NCBI GenBank assembly: GCA_028583415.1
Contig: CM053268.1
Location: 16,855,923 to 16,919,922, forward strand
Direction: 5' to 3'
Source: Protea cynaroides
Lineage: Eukaryota; Streptophyta; Magnoliopsida; Proteales; Proteaceae
DNA length: 64,000 nucleotides
The position numbers and the translations under genes were made by a program. A model generated the notes under the pieces. It worked only from the letters and a program-made list of their open reading frames with translations, was not told where the DNA came from and made no database searches. Below, one piece after another: positions 34,100 through 44,274 of the stretch; within the stretch, counting starts at the first letter, position 1, and each line of letters begins with the position of its first letter.

Positions 34100-34385
34100 T
34101 GCTACGATATCTCTAGCTCGATATCGCTGGTAGTGATATCTGATTTACTTTCTTTATTGTCCTTTATTGTATTGCCTTAAGTTGTCTTATTTATTTCCTT
34201 ATTTACCTCTTCTATTTTTAGAGCCTTCTTGTAATAGTTACGTTATCTCTCTATAAATACAAATCAGTGAAGAGGAGAAATATATCTTCGATTACAGTTC
34301 ACTGCTGTAACCAAAACTCCTTCTCTTCTCATTTTTCCATCCTTTGTTTCTGGTTTACATGTTCTCTTTTTGTGTTATTGTTACA
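34100..34385 (+). repeat. 3' LTR of copia X
   Basis: 286 bp, TGCTACGATATC...TTGTTACA, with ctataaatac promoter-like box at 34251-34260. Followed by the tggtt duplication. Confidence 0.88.
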
Positions 34386-34588
34386 TGGTTGTTATAAGCA
34401 TTGCAATCTTGCATTAGGCTCTAGTGATACTGAACATTGCTTTGTCAAAGATTCAGGGATGTCCCATCTTGCACTTCTGATGAGTGGATATTGACTGCAT
34501 TCTAGGGTGGTCAGGAGGATAATTCATATTTGACTGATTTTAAATTTGATTTCAATTGTGACATTATAATTATTTATTCCATTTGCAG

Positions 34589-34932
34589 ATAACTATTACT
34601 GCAGCTTTGTAGTTATGCGCCATGGGGCCAGTCCCCTTAGTTTTTCAAGTAATACTAAACATGTCACCGAAGATGCTTTCTCTGCTGGTATGGGCAACTT
34701 ATACCCTAAAGGAGATGGAATGCGGCATTTGGGGCTGCTATTTCTGCATGTTGTTGCTCCTATCGATGTAATTTCCTTGAAATTTTTGTATTGTGTTATG
34801 ACAATTGTCTATGCAGTCAACTTCAAACCGAACATTGGATCAGCAGTGTTCTGTTACACATCCAGGAGTTGATCCTATAGCTTCTGCTCTTGTATTTCAA
34901 CTGTTGGTGGGAATTCTTCAACACCCTGATGG
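34589..34932 (+). pseudogene. ATG7: ATG7 relic, exons with the catalytic cysteine
   Basis: Exon 34589-34767 follows a tttgcag acceptor and reads I-T-I-T-A-A-L, then after a small deletion V-V-M-R-H-G-A-S-P; near its end C-Y-F-C is visible only in a shifted frame. Exon 34817-34932 reads S-N-R-T-L-D-Q-Q-C-S-V-T-H-P-G and F-Q-L-L-V-G-I-L-Q-H-P, ending at a gtaagt donor. In ATG7 the Cys of Q-Q-C forms the thioester with ATG8/ATG12; its codon is 34847-34849 and is intact. The exon order continues that of 10001-11105, so all of copia X lies in one intron. Confidence 0.88.
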
Positions 34933-35384
34933 GTAAGTCTAATGGACTATGTCAACAAAAAACAGTATATATATATATATATATATATATATAACTGTTT
35001 TTATGATAGTTAGGGCCTCTTTGGATCCATTTCTATTTCTATTTTTATTTCAATTTTTTTGCTTTTTTTATATGTTGGTATCATTTATAGGTGCTATTTA
35101 TGACAAACAAAAATGAAAATAGAGTCAAAAATCAAAAAGAGGTATTTTTGCCCAAAAATGATTTGTGGCTGTTTTTGCGCATAACTTTAATGAATATGTG
35201 TTTTTAACAAGGGTAAAATAGTAAATAATATATTTTATAATATTTGCTCCTCTCTCTCTCTCCCTCTCCCGGACTTTCAACTCAAAAGGGTTGAAATCTG
35301 CTCTTTGTGTTTTCAATCTCCTGCATCTATTGTATTTCTCTTGTTAATTTGTTCCCAAGTTAATTGAAACCAGAGAGAGATCAA

Positions 35385-35640
35385 GATGAGCATGATTGAT
35401 ATTTTGACCCATGTAGAGGCAATCTGCAAGAAATATGACATGTATGCCATCGACAAGCAAAAGGATCTCAACGTCTCCAGCGGTGATGCATTCGCTCGTC
35501 TCTACTCTGTCGTCGAGGCCGACATTGGTGAAGTTCTTCAGGCCTCTACTGTCGCCTTGAACGTAGAGATTCGTTGAACCGAGGCTTGGTTGCTCGAGGA
35601 GGTTCCCAAGTTGCAAAGATTAGCGTTTAAAAAGGTTTCC
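35385..35640 (+). pseudogene. Captured SYP7-type syntaxin N-terminal exon
   Basis: Open from ATG 35386: M-S-M-I-D-I-L-T-H-V-E-A-I-C-K-K-Y-D, then D-A-F-A-R-L-Y-S-V-V-E-A-D-I and V-A-L-N-V-E-I-R, TGA at 35575-35577, then in frame L-L-E-E-V-P-K-L-Q-R-L-A-F-K-K and a gt donor-like step. This is the start of the plant-specific SYP71/72/73 SNARE family (membrane fusion). Compared with the family, a short block is missing before V-A-L-N and the stop replaces an Arg codon. The presence of 5' untranslated sequence and the intron edge shows genomic, not mRNA, capture. The SNARE helix is absent. Confidence 0.75.
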
Positions 35641-35889
35641 TCAAAATTAAATTCTTCCAATTCATACTAATTTTTTGAATTAATCAAATTGATTTCATTT
35701 CATCTTCAAGGGGTTCACAAGATCACTGTTTGATAACACTGCTGTATAATGGTCATGGTTTCTGGAATGCAATCAGAACAAAATCAGGTTTTGGTACTAG
35801 AACAGAATCACTGAAATCGATTTGGAGAAGCACCAGACCAGACAGAATCACTGAAATTGATTCTTATAAACTCTAATGACATTATCGGC

Positions 35890-36300
35890 TTGTTAGCTCA
35901 TCTCGGTTTGTGACGAAAAAATGGCGTTTAGAAGGGCCGTCGTTGGTCCTGCTGCTGCTTCAACGCTGGGAACATGGTTTCTCGGTGTTCTTGGTGTATT
36001 CGGTGAGCACCGAGACGAAAACCATGGCGATAATGGTTCTCGGTCTCGATGCAAGTTCTCGTCAAGATTTTTGTGTTATTGGCAGTTTCTCGGTGAGATC
36101 TCCGGATATTTTGTGTTGTCATTAGTTTCTCGGCAACTTCTTTTCCGAGATCTCACAAAGATCTCGGGATATTGTGTAATCGAATGCTACATGCAGGAGC
36201 AAAACCAAGTTCCTTTTACACCGTCTCGGCGAGATCTCGTCGAGATCTCGGTTTTTTAAGAGGCCGGGACGTCTCCGAGAACCGAGATTTTAAACCTTGG
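35890..36300. repeat. hAT-like fragment rich in cgagatctcgg
   Basis: Repeated tctcggtgagatctc, ctcggcgagatctcgtcgag and a terminus-like ccgagattttaaaccttgg at about 36283-36301, resembling ends of the 23522-25265 element. Only one end is recognisable. Confidence 0.45.
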
Positions 36301-36459
36301 CTGGGAAAGGATGCTTTATCACACAAGGGTACTTTCCCTCTCGTTTCTGTTACTCAGCTTTGCGTAGATTTACTTGGAATTGCTGAAATCCATTCTGAAG
36401 CTACAAAAGATAATGTATTGGATGTCCCTAGTATGAAGAGAATCCAGTTCTGAGCTTCT

Positions 36460-37165
36460 GTTAAAGAACGCTGCATGTCTGGTGCTTTCAGGCTCGAAGA
36501 CTGCCTTGGTTTCTTTCATTACTTTGTTCAGATGCAACTTTTGCCACCCATTTTCTTCTTCAACCATCTGTCTGGGGCAATGGCCAGAAAGAGACATTAT
36601 TCCTCTGTGTTCTCTTTGTACAAGGAGATGCGTTCCTTGGGAATCCTTGGCAATGTCTACACCCTCGACACCCTGATACTTGCTTCTGCCGCTTGAAACA
36701 TGTGGATTTTGGATTTTCTATCTTTGGTAGCATTCTGAAGCTTGGTTATAAACCAAATGTTGTGACCTTCAATTCTCTTATTAAAGGACTCTGCATGGAT
36801 GAGGAAGTTGCAGAGGCCATGGACTTGTTCAATAAGATGGTTAGGAAGGATTACCCATGTTCTGAGCAAACATATGGAATAATAATTGATGGGCTCTACA
36901 AAGCTGAGAACATTGGAAGGGCCCTTAGGTTGCTCAGGGAAATGGAAGAGAAGGGAAGACATAAGCCAAAATTAATCATATGTGGCACAATCATTGACAG
37001 TTTATGCAAAGACGGGTTAATTGATGAGGCCCTTAAACTATTCTCAGAAATGACTGCTAGAAGCATTTCACCTAATGTGATAATATTTGCATTCATGCAT
37101 TTGGTTGTTGGGGTGATTTGGGCATTTCTTTGAAACTCTTTAAAGAGATGAAAGAGAAAGCTTGG
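36460..37165 (+). pseudogene. PPR protein gene fragment
   Basis: First frame (about 36458-36690): V-K-E-R-C-M-S-G-A-F-R-L-E-D, F-F-N-H-L-S-G-A-M-A-R and Y-S-S-V-F-S-L-Y-K-E-M. Second frame (36693-37133): L-G-Y-K-P-N-V-V-T-F-N-S-L-I-K-G-L-C, T-Y-G-I-I-I-D-G-L-Y-K and T-I-I-D-S-L-C-K-D-G-L-I-D-E-A-L-K-L. A third frame continues with L-G-I-S-L-K-L-F-K-E-M. These are 35-residue P-type PPR repeats, of the kind in restorer-like organelle RNA-binding proteins. Two frameshifts; truncated at the 3' side. Confidence 0.85.
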
Positions 37166-37606
37166 AGTTTGGGTTCCCCTAGACCAAATTTTGACCACCT
37201 CAGTTGTATTTTTCTGATCATTAAACAGCCGATCAGATCTATTGGGTGTCAAATCTAGAAAAAAAAGGGTATGGGTGTCCGAATTTCGTTTCGATTGGAT
37301 AAGGGTTACACAAGATATCATGGCTTGAAAATTTTGTTATTTAAAGAAACAAAATAGATTTTTATTCTTTAATAGAATACCAAATCAATTTCTCATTTTA
37401 CAATCTATTATTTATTGTAGTTACAAAACAACATTTTATTTTTATCAAAAATGATTTTCAAAAACGATTTTTGATAAATAGATAAAAAAAAAAAAACAAA
37501 AATAAAAATGGATCCAAAAGAGCCTTTGAAAATCAGATTTCCCTTTTCCAATTTGGTTGCCTTTTCGTTCTGATTCTTGTTTTGATGTTTGACTGGCTTT
37601 GTACAG

Positions 37607-38344
37607 TGTACATGCACCAGGTGAGGAATTATACCATATTCTTAATTGCCAATTTGAATTAAACAATTGAATATCTGACCATTATCGAAAAAATTAATAA
37701 GAATTGAATACATGAGGAATTATACCATATTCTTAATGACTACTGATAAAATTAAATGTACAACTATTATCATCTGTCCACTAGCATTGGCATTGTACAA
37801 GTTTATTTTTGTCCACCTTAAAACTTTCTTGGGGAACAGTTTTTAATTTGTGGTTGCATTTAACTTATTCAGTTTGAGTAACAGATAAAGAATATAGAAT
37901 TGTCATTCTAGGATCTGAGTTGATCGGTCTCAGGTGCTTCATCCATTTGGAGACACCCATAAGATGTAGCACTATTTTCTGATTTATTACATGTATGCAC
38001 TGTGTGCTTTCTGAGAGATTTGCCCATCTGGACTCCTGTTGTTACTCTGCCTGCAATTATCATATCCATATACTAAATGCTTTATTATGTATGTGGCCAT
38101 CTCATAATTTTTTGACGTTTGTATAATGTGAAGAACGATCTTGGTTGTAAGTTCTTGTCTGACTTGCTGTTTCAAGTCATATCAGAGTTTAGGGAAAGAG
38201 GGATGGATTTTGTTCTAAGCCATCAACCAACATACCTTTTTGGAGGATCTTACAGGACTGACTGAGTTGATGAAGTCTGCCAGTTCTTTCGTACTGGATT
38301 TGGACAATGAGAATGATGACTTTGATGAAGATGCAGACGTCTGA
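37607..38344 (+). pseudogene. ATG7: ATG7 relic, last exons
   Basis: A possible small exon starts after gtacag at 37607 (V-H-A-P-G-E-E). The last exon, about 38150-38344, shows V-I-S-E-F-R-E-R-G-M-D-F-V-L, P-T-Y-L in one frame, and after a small insertion L-E-D-L-T-G-L-T-E-L-M-K-S-A-S-S-F plus an acidic end D-N-E-N-D-D-F-D-E-D-A-D-V before TGA 38342-38344. This is the normal ATG7 C-terminus. The exon coding the middle linker (after the catalytic domain) was not found. Confidence 0.8.
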
Positions 38345-40246
38345 GGCAGTCTTCCCTCTTGTTTATACTTATCATTCTTTGCAACTATACAATAGTTAAT
38401 GGGAAGGTAACCAAACATGATTCCACGTTACTTTCATAAATTATCCGGATATTGTACCTTTTAATCAATTGTACACATTATTATCTTACAGAATTACAGA
38501 TTTCTTACTTGAAGTATACTAAATGAAAATTTATGGTTTGCTTTCATGTTTCTTGCCTTCATGGTGCTTAATAATAAAGGGTAGTTATCCATTTTAACTT
38601 AGAAGGTGACGTTTCTGAAAATCACAAACCGACTCTTTCTGAAAATCACAAGCCGACTCTGGGCCACCTATTTTTAAGTGTTTTTATTCTAAATCATTGA
38701 TTACAATTCTAAGATGGGAGAGTACACAATAATATCTAGAATATTGGTATACATGCTCAGATATACATGGGATATACGCAATACAAATGGGGTATTTGAT
38801 TGAATTAGAATATGAAATTTGACACATGGCTAATTGAAACCATGTCCTTGCTATCCAATGGTTATATATGACACATCATCTATACACATGGCAGAATGGA
38901 TGCATTATGATGTTTGAAAAAATAACAGACCCTTGTGATGATGATGATGATGATAATAAGACAAATTTCCTCTTACGATCCCTGGACGTATGTCCAAATA
39001 CAGTGACTACCCTAAAGTTCATAACAATTACAATTGCACCTCATTGACTAATAGTGTTAAGTAAAAAATTTAATGACAATTTTACCCTTGTTGCATTTAC
39101 AAGTAAATTAAGGTTGAAATAACTTTTTTAAATTTATAATATTGGAAAATTAATCCTCCCAAACCCTAATTATTAGAAACCTCATTTCATTTCTCCCTCT
39201 CCACTTCAATGTTCGACCAAGCTACCGAAGTCAGACTAAATCAACAGCCAAGAAGAATCTTAAGTCATAGCTCCTCGGAGCACAAAAGAACAGAACGGGT
39301 TCCCCTAACCTCACAGTTCATTGGCTCATTCCATTTCGAACAAGTTACATGGATGCTAGCTAGGCATAGGTAACCCATAAATAGAGTGGATATAAACTAT
39401 CAAATTTTTTTATTTTTTTATTTTTTTATTTTTTTGAGATTTAAATGGATGGTAAAACTCACTATCTCTTTGATTCCGGTAAACACATAACAAGTAAGGT
39501 TCCAATTTGCTAAATCATTCTTAGGGATCATAATGCAGATTTGAGTGGATATCTCCTCAAACACTGATATCAAGCACACACAATACAGAGAACTAAATTT
39601 AAAAAAAAAAAAAAAAATCACACACCTGCAGATTCGAGAGGATTCAATGATGTATTAAAGAAAACAGTAGTGTAGTACTCAAGATGAAAGATGACACAGA
39701 CTGGGTCGTACCACAATTAGCACTGCCCTAAATTTAGTATTTACCTCCACAAGTGCAACTGGGTGATGATGCAAATCTGGTTTCCATATAATGTGGCCTT
39801 GGCTTCCAGCAGCAAACATGCACTTGTTTGATGCGCTTCTTAGAGTACGTCAGAGTTGTGCTTTAGGTCAAATGCAAGACGGTAATGCAATTTCGGCAAA
39901 AATGGTGTTTTGGAAATAGAAGGGAACCCACAATTATGTGCTTACCGAGTAAATAGTTTTTATCATTATATCTATTTTAAGGCGAGAACATATCTTTTCA
40001 AGACACCCCAAACCAACATGTCTTTACGAGGCATCCCACATAAGAAAACTAAAACAAAATATATTTTTATTTTATGACTTTAATTAATAAAAAATGATAA
40101 AATACTATAAGATAAAATTCCTAAGTCGGGTATAACCTTATCCAAATAAATAAATAAATAAATAAAAACTCCAACTATAAGTGCAAAAGCAGATTTTGTC
40201 ACCATCTTGCACGCTCAGGTCATCTTTCTTGCTCTCCTCAAGGATT
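38345..40246. other. Intergenic region downstream of the ATG7 relic
   Basis: No convincing gene. AT-rich with (atg)n at 38938-38953, ttttttta repeats at 39405-39435 and poly-A runs. 39740-39860 (minus) has an open stretch ending at a gtaaat donor-like site, seen but not identified. Mixed short repeats only. Confidence 0.4.
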
Positions 40247-41266
40247 TCACCCTTCATCTTCATCTTCATCTTTAATTTTAGCTTTAACTTTACCTTCTTG
40301 ATCTTCATCTTCATATGAAATATCTCTGGATTTGACATTAGGCATTATCCACACTGAATTAGCCAATTCTCGAACTAGATGTGGACAGGGCAACGTAACT
40401 GAAAAGCTTTTCTCTCTTATGTCAAATCTATATAAGTAACTGTCATTTTTCTCTGTAAAATAAATGGTGTTGCTCTTTAAAAAATTCCTTGATCCTGTTA
40501 TAGAATACAAAGTACCACGATTATTTGAATCAAAGAATAACGCCTTGTTTTCAAGGTTTCGCACTCTTTTCCATTCCATTATCGAAAACTCCATCTTGAA
40601 AATCTGAAAACTCCAAGGCATTGTTGTTGGGGTGAAGTGATTCTTTTGGTAAAAAAAGAGCTCATTGCGAGACCCAACAAGCCCCCATGAAGGTAACGTT
40701 ATTGTATCTGCACCAATTGAATCTGACGACATTTTCGGGATCGTTGAGAATAAACCTGTATGTTCAAGATAATCATGTTCTGTATTGATAATCCAAAGAT
40801 GATTACCATTTACTACTATATATATGTTTCCATTGCAACTGACTGGACTACAAAATTTCGGAGCGATCGACTCTATGTCAATCCATCGGTTGCCTCTGTT
40901 AAGACGACAAATCAAGATTCTTAATTCGTCCCAGTTTGTAAACAAGACAGTGCAGTTGGGATCATCGGGAGGAGATGATAACATACATTCATGGTATTTG
41001 AATGATTTCCAGTCACGTATTGGTAGATGGATTATCTCCAAAGAGAAAGGATTCAACAAGAAACATTGTCCTTGTTTAGTATCCAATACAACCATCCATC
41101 CATGTGAACAAACACATATATCTTTTTGAAACATGTGAGGGATATTCATAATGTAGTAACGATCTTCTGATATGTTGTAGAAAATTTGGCCAGTTATATC
41201 TTTTCCATGGCAAAGTACAAGCCAAGGTTCTGATTTAAGATCTGGTGGGTGTTGCCTTGATGCCAT
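40247..41266 (-). CDS. DUF295 / F-box-associated protein
   Basis: A single open frame of 339 codons from ATG 41266 (M-A-S-R-Q-H-P-P-D); an upstream in-frame Met at 41293 would precede a splice acceptor and is less likely. It shows the DUF295 beta-propeller-like pattern: E-P-W-L-V-L-C-H-G near residue 20, C-V-C-S-H-G-W-M-V-V-L-D near 60, C-F-L-L-N-P-F-S-L-E-I-I-H-L-P near 75, F-C-S-P-V-S-C-N-G-N-I-Y near 150, Y-R-F-D-I-R-E-K-S near 295, and an acidic/Lys tail. No F-box is evident at the N-terminus. Such proteins are usually substrate adaptors or relatives of F-box proteins in plants; the exact partner is unknown. A 5' untranslated exon (about 41622-41665) and a TATA box support expression. It is the only intact-looking gene in the window. 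Confidence 0.85.
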   Translation of the reverse strand: MASRQHPPDLKSEPWLVLCHGKDITGQIFYNISEDRYYIMNIPHMFQKDICVCSHGWMVVLDTKQGQCFLLNPFSLEIIHLPIRDWKSFKYHECMLSSPPDDPNCTVLFTNWDELRILICRLNRGNRWIDIESIAPKFCSPVSCNGNIYIVVNGNHLWIINTEHDYLEHTGLFSTIPKMSSDSIGADTITLPSWGLVGSRNELFFYQKNHFTPTTMPWSFQIFKMEFSIMEWKRVRNLENKALFFDSNNRGTLYSITGSRNFLKSNTIYFTEKNDSYLYRFDIREKSFSVTLPCPHLVRELANSVWIMPNVKSRDISYEDEDQEGKVKAKIKDEDEDEG

Positions 41267-41282
41267 TGTCTCAAAGTCACTG

Positions 41283-41621
41283 CTGAACATCAAATCATAA
41301 AAAAAAAAAAATTATTTAATTGGTAAACTAAAACTATGTACAATATACTATATGATTTGATGTGAAAAAAAGAAAGAAAAAAAGAAAGATGAAAGTGATT
41401 ATGCATTGATTCTTATGACATATTGACGAAATTATGAGGTATTGACAGTGCTAGACAAAACCGCAGAAAAAAAATGCCGTACACCGAACATTATTCAACC
41501 AATATTATTTTATGAATTTTTTATAATTAGTGCTATTGTGTGTATTAATTAGTGCTATCGCGTGTGTGAGTGTGTTTGGGAGAGGGAATAATCTGTGTGA
41601 GCGAAAAGGTGGGGTGGGTAC
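41283..41621 (-). other. Probable 5' UTR intron of the DUF295 gene
   Basis: On the minus strand: ..cgaaacag|gtaccc donor at 41622/41621 and a T-rich tract plus gttcag acceptor at 41283. Inferred from signals only. Confidence 0.5.
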
Positions 41622-41691
41622 CTGTTTCGAACAGAGGGAGAGGGATAGAAGAGAAAAATGAAAGCTGAAAACTCTCTTTCTGAATCTCCAC

Positions 41692-41704
41692 GATTTATAT
41701 ACCT
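41692..41704 (-). promoter_or_regulatory. TATA box of the DUF295 gene
   Basis: Complement reads ggtatataaatcg, about 30 bp before the proposed untranslated first exon. Confidence 0.55.
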
Positions 41705-41737
41705 TGCTGCTCTCAGTCTTTGAAGACCTTTTCAGCG

Positions 41738-41905
41738 ATGGCTACGTTTCCTTGCCGATCGTCACTGCCCCTAACCAAGACACACCGCCACCAACGTAAC
41801 CAATCTCAAAACTTAGCCCTCGATAAGGATTCCCACACCGAAGAAGACTCTGACACATCCGGTTCCGCGAGTTCCCTCTCCTACCAAACCCTACTGGGCC
41901 ACTGA
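41738..41905 (+). CDS. Short hypothetical ORF divergent from the DUF295 gene
   Basis: 55 codons from M-A-T-F-P-C-R-S-S-L-P-L, rich in Ser/His/Gln, then D-K-D-S-H-T-E-E-D-S-D-T-S-G-S and a stop. The N-terminus looks transit-peptide-like but the family is not recognised. It may be the 5' end of a broken gene. The next 150 bp hold an imperfect duplication (gttcatgaagaagggatagtgag / gttcgtgaagagatcgaaag..gtagcgag). Confidence 0.25.
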   Translation: MATFPCRSSLPLTKTHRHQRNQSQNLALDKDSHTEEDSDTSGSASSLSYQTLLGH

Positions 41906-42111
41906 TAGAGAAGAACAGTGTTAGCTTTAAAAACTGCGTTCATGAAGAAGGGATAGTGAGTTAGCGAAGTGTAGTCAAAGAATTAGCCTCAGAAGCTGTG
42001 TTCGTGAAGAGATCGAAAGGGTAGCGAGTGAACGAAGTGTATTCCGAATGAAACTGAGAGAAAACCATTGGGTTTGTTTAGGGAGTAGTAAAACTGAAGA
42101 TCTTCGGAGTC

Positions 42112-42157
<46 letters not shown>
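42112..42157. repeat. (TA)n microsatellite
   Basis: About 45 bp of uninterrupted ta repeat. Confidence 0.95.
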
Positions 42158-42159
<2 letters not shown>

Positions 42160-42472
42160 CACCAACCCCTTCAACTTATCCTTTAATCACCCAACCTCTA
42201 TTTTTATATTGATAAGCAGAAAAGATAAATTTACTATATTACCCTTACCAATAAATTGACAACAAAATTACAATTTTGCCATCAAATAAATAATCCTTTA
42301 CAAACTCATCTTTTTTCCATTTTAATTTTGTTTTTTGTGAGCGGTAACATTGCCAGAGTTGCGGTAAGTTGTATATCTTCTCCGGCGATGGCCAGGCAAT
42401 CCCCTCCATTGCTAATCTCCGACGACGCCAAGGCTTCAACCTCCATAAGAAGATACTAGGTTTAACCTATTC

Positions 42473-42590
42473 AGTTGAAACAAAAACAAAAAAGATTCTT
42501 CCTGAGGAGTTGGATAAATAGTTAAATGTGGACTCTAAGGGGAAAAATTCAGAAGTACCTGGCATGAATCCAAAGTCATCAAGTGGATAT
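42473..42590 (+). pseudogene. Unidentified host gene exon, left part
   Basis: After an attcag acceptor-like site it reads V-E-T-K-T-K-K-I-L-P-E-E-L-D-K, TAG, L-N-V-D-S-K-G-K-N-S-E-V-P-G-M-N-P-K-S-S-S-G-Y, then is cut by copia W. The continuation is at 49765. The stop is one transition from Gln (CAG). From memory the pattern resembles the linker of plant BRCT-domain (PTIP-like) repair proteins; this is weak. Confidence 0.4.
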
Positions 42591-42944
42591 TGTTAGGGAT
42601 AAAAGCGCAACCTAGATAAAGAACGAAGATCAAGCAAAACACACAAACACATGATTTGCTGTGGTTCAGTACTCAATCCAGAATGTTTACCTCCACTACA
42701 GAGAAACAGAGAAATCTTTATTCATAAGAAAGCTTTACATCTCTCTCCACCTGACAAAGTGTTCTCCTTTGCTCAGACCTTGCCTAGGTTTTTCCACACA
42801 GAGATAATTAATAGGGAAACCTAGAAACCCTAATCCCACACAATTACAAGTTTATCCCGTACATGTAATAGATCCAAACCCTAATACAAGTACAATTCTA
42901 GTAACCGTATGGACCTCAAAGAATACAAGACACCAAACCCAACA
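42591..42944 (-). repeat. Copia W LTR-a
   Basis: TGTTAGGGAT...AACCCAACA. Its right two-thirds, from ccacctgacaaag on, match LTR-b and LTR-c; the left third is diverged. Confidence 0.8.
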
Positions 42945-43246
42945 AATCTCCATCTGGCTTGGATTCTGCAAGCCACCTTGAAGAAAATCCGTTAATGTCG
43001 ATTCTACAACTCAACCATCGTTTTTGCCAAACCGTGACACCCAAATTGGCATAGCCCACACCCCGTTTGGGTGTCCCACACAGCTCACCGTTGTATGATG
43101 TGATGTGACACCATTTCTCCCATTGCTGCAACATCACTAGAGAGATCACTTCCATTCACAAAATCTAAAGCGAAAGAAACTTGCTTCTTCCCACTACACT
43201 TGTTCACAACTTAAACTTTCTGCAGTCTTTGTCTTCCATCTGTACC

Positions 43247-44274
43247 ATTGTTGTCAAAGCGTCGCCTGGGCGTCCAGGCATTTTTTTGGAGCCTGGGCGC
43301 TTGGGCGCCTTGTGATTGTGAGAAAGGTGGTTGCCTAGGCACTCTAGGTGACGTCTAGGGCACCTTGGAAGCCCAAAGTGCCTGGGCGACCGCACTATTT
43401 TTAATGTGTCATTCTAAATGTTCTTCAGAAGATTTATTAGGCTAGACAAGAACAATATTTATTAGGCAGTACTTATTTGTGACTAATATCATTTAAGTAA
43501 ATATTTATTTAATTTTATATTTCATTTATTTAAGATATTATTCATAAATAAGCAAATAACCCCCCATTTGAATCCAATAAAAATAGTCTAAAATTTAAAT
43601 TCGAGAAAGATAAAAAGTCAACCCTCCGGTTCAAGAACAAAAATCGTATTTTTGGGTGCGGGGGCAATTTTCCATTTCCAAATGATAGGCTTTTTTTCAA
43701 ATATAAAAATTTCATAAATCTTATTATAGTAAAACATCACTAAAAACAAGAGGGCACCAAAATAATCTATTTCTTTGATGCCCAAAAAAGTAATTTACAT
43801 TCATACAACTTTAAACAGCATTCGCGTACTCTAAATAATGTTTCACTGGAGTGTAACTCCTTCATTATAACTCAGATTTAAGCAATCTTAGATTTGTTGA
43901 AAAGCTGATTATGCTAGATTTGTTGATTATGCTAGCATTGTAACGAATTTGAGATTGCTTAATTTCGATCTATATCAAAGGAGTTACACTTTAGTCAAAT
44001 TTGTTAGAAGTACGCAAATGTTAGTTATAAATACGTGTTGCCTACTTAACTTATTATTTGTTGTGTTGTTGGTTTTCTCATATTAATTAAGTTATGTCTT
44101 AAATATTGATTATTTATGTAGAATGCTGTATATATAAACATTAATATAGAATTAATATTTTAGAAATAAATAAATACAGTAGGAATGCCTTGGTCGCCTA
44201 GGCGGCACTTAGGTGCCTAGGCACCTAGGATGGCCCCAAACGCCTTGGATCACCTTGTTACCTTAACAACTATG
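43247..44274 (+). mobile_element. hAT MITE family M, copy C
   Basis: 1028 bp, ends CATTGTTGTCAAAGCG and ..ACCTTAACAACTATG, exact 8-bp flanks atctgtac (43239-43246, 44275-44282). Same orientation as copy B. Confidence 0.9.

Larger units (their letters stand above)
11139..34385 (+). mobile_element. Copia X: LTR retrotransposon swollen by nested insertions
   Basis: Plus-strand copia element in an ATG7 intron. It is flanked by exact 5-bp duplications tggtt (11134-11138 and 34386-34390). LTRs: 11139-11393 and 34100-34385. Own coding parts in order: gag 11785-11991, 22940-23521 and 25274-25395; protease to integrase 31921-33560; RNase H end about 33670-33921. Reverse transcriptase is deleted. The rest is younger insertions (V, two hAT-type elements, copia Y). 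Each gag interruption removes cleanly to restore the frame. It is the same family as copia Z. Confidence 0.9.
35013..37524. mobile_element. TIR-bounded element carrying host gene fragments (Pack-type)
   Basis: Left end GGGCCTCTTTGGATCCATTT and complement of the right end GGCTCTTTTGGATCCATTTT; 3-bp flanks TTA and TTT (one mismatch). Ends and short duplication suggest a PIF/Harbinger-like MITE. Inside are a SYP7-type syntaxin exon, a cgagatctcgg-rich hAT-like end, and a PPR gene fragment. It lies in an ATG7 intron between exons at 34932 and about 37607. No transposase. Confidence 0.65.

Noticed and set aside
34267..34494. 75-codon plus-strand frame across the copia X 3' LTR end
   Set aside because: Crosses the LTR/intron junction and has no similarity; chance frame.
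39738..39870. Possible minus-strand exon next to a gtaaat donor-like site (frames with W-K-P-R-P-H or H-I-I-W-K-P-D-L-H-H-H)
   Set aside because: Open in two frames, not recognised, no partner exons nearby; recorded only within the intergenic entry.
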